DNA of 46,276 nt, taken from a virus. The notes under the pieces were generated by a model. That model worked only from the letters and a program-made list of their open reading frames with translations, made no database searches and was not told the DNA's origin. How positions within the stretch are numbered: position 1 is the stretch's first letter; each line of letters starts with the position of its first letter. Below, in pieces: positions 45,698 through 46,276 of this stretch. The position numbers were made by a program, and so were the translations under genes. The DNA is taken from positions 1 to 46,276 of the IMG/VR virus record IMGVR_UViG_3300046557_000129. The stretch is one strand, 5' to 3'.

Positions 45698-46276
45698 TCA
45701 AAGAATTGTCCGTGTGACCATCGAAGTCTCCGGAGAAACACGGACCTACGAAGGGCCGATGAGCATCCATGTTTCTGGGACGAAGTATGGTAACGCCAAT
45801 CAGAACACGGCGACTGTCAAAATCGCTAATCTCTCGAAAGAGATCCGCAATTATCTGTTGACGGAAACCAGCCCGTTCAACAAAAACAAAACGCCAAAGA
45901 AACTGACGATCGAGGCGGGCCGGGTATCGACGGGCGTTACGAAGGTGTTCACCGGGGAAATCATCACCGCCAGCCCCAAGGGTACACATCATAATGGATC
46001 GGACGCCGGTAAATCCAAGCACCATGGCGGTGACGGCGGTAAGCGGCCTTCTCAATTGGGCGCCCGCGCATCCTCCACCGTGTCGGCGCCGCCCGATATC
46101 GTTCTGGAGCTAAAGGCCCAGACCGGCGCCTTTCAGAAGGGCAATCTCATCGCGCGCTCGGGCCGTGCGACAGAGAACCTATCGGAACTATCCAAGAACG
46201 TGGCCGGGGACATCGGCTCCTCGCTGGAATTCACCGCGACAGACAAGACGATCGCCAACTATTCTTTCTCAGGATC
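45684..46276 (+). CDS. Baseplate hub protein, N-terminal part (continues at base 1)
   Basis: The 5' part of the gene that ends at 467. I chose TTG 45684, with GAGG about eight bases upstream; GTG 45714 is an alternative. It starts in hub style (VRVTIEVSGETRTYEGPMS; TATVKIANLSKEIRNYL). Around residues 95-125 it has an insertion rich in His, Gly and Lys (GTHHNGSDAGKSKHHGGDGG) before the second domain (IVLELKAQTGAFQKGNL). The full protein is about 310 residues. Confidence 0.8.
   Translation, partial: MPVVDQRIVRVTIEVSGETRTYEGPMSIHVSGTKYGNANQNTATVKIANLSKEIRNYLLTETSPFNKNKTPKKLTIEAGRVSTGVTKVFTGEIITASPKGTHHNGSDAGKSKHHGGDGGKRPSQLGARASSTVSAPPDIVLELKAQTGAFQKGNLIARSGRATENLSELSKNVAGDIGSSLEFTATDKTIANYSFSG
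46150..46276. repeat. Right copy of the 127-bp terminal direct repeat
   Basis: Identical to bases 1-127. Removing one copy gives a 46,149-bp circle in which the hub gene is intact. Confidence 0.95.

Noticed and set aside
1-46276. CRISPR array
   Set aside because: No regularly spaced identical repeats with unique spacers were seen; the repeated operator and ribosome-binding boxes are dispersed single sites.

Overview
The window is a complete tailed-phage genome written as a linear contig of a circular assembly. Bases 1-127 are repeated exactly at 46150-46276, so the unique circle is 46,149 bp and one gene, the baseplate hub, runs across the junction. The virion genes describe a contractile-tailed phage (myovirus morphology): a DUF3383-type sheath, a DUF3277-type tube, a tape measure, gp25-like and J-like baseplate proteins, a DUF1073-type portal and a DUF2184-type capsid. 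An overlapping Rz/Rz1-like spanin pair points to a Gram-negative host. The moderately high GC content and TTGACG-type promoters would fit an alphaproteobacterium, but that is a guess. I see no integrase, excisionase or CI-like repressor, so I infer a virulent phage.

Layout: 1-9239 (+) holds baseplate, tail fibre, holin and spanin genes and a collagen-like protein. 9276-15464 (-) is a leftward replication operon: small genes, a family A DNA polymerase, an ssDNA-binding protein with repeated C-terminal motifs, a PD-(D/E)XK/Cas4-like nuclease and an associated factor. 15550-18308 (+) holds an SF2 helicase followed by a GIY-YIG homing-type endonuclease. 18370-22249 (+) is a run of small genes joined by ATGA- or GTGA-type stop/start overlaps, including a VRR-type nuclease. 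22295-25031 (+) holds a TetR-N-like DNA-binding protein and a primase-polymerase/SF3 helicase. 25032-26865 is mostly regulatory: a terminator, a long hairpin, a promoter-leader-terminator unit ahead of the endolysin, one leftward orphan gene, and an AT-rich zone with a 16-bp inverted repeat and GGGGTAT repeats. 26866-37030 (+) holds terminase, portal, head morphogenesis, protease/scaffold, decoration and capsid genes, with two inserted cassettes of small genes. 37169-46276 (+) holds connectors, sheath, tube, a tail chaperone with a programmed -1 frameshift, tape measure and baseplate genes.

The most distinctive feature is a dispersed control signal. A near-palindrome, consensus TTGACGCnnnGGTCA(A/T), occurs at nine places, eight of them at gene or operon boundaries. 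It overlaps either the -10 or the -35 of a sigma70-like promoter. Six genes, most of them behind such a site, carry an identical 11-nt ribosome-binding box, AGGAGTTGGCA, and the polymerase carries a shortened version. One phage-encoded factor could therefore control early genes, late-region cassettes and itself; the short TetR-N-like protein, which has a copy in its own promoter, is the best candidate. Other points worth following are a helical motif present three times in the SSB tail and once as an insertion in the helicase, a structured leader in front of a Tad2/DUF2829-like gene, a lambda-like late leader, and a candidate packaging or origin site upstream of the small terminase gene.
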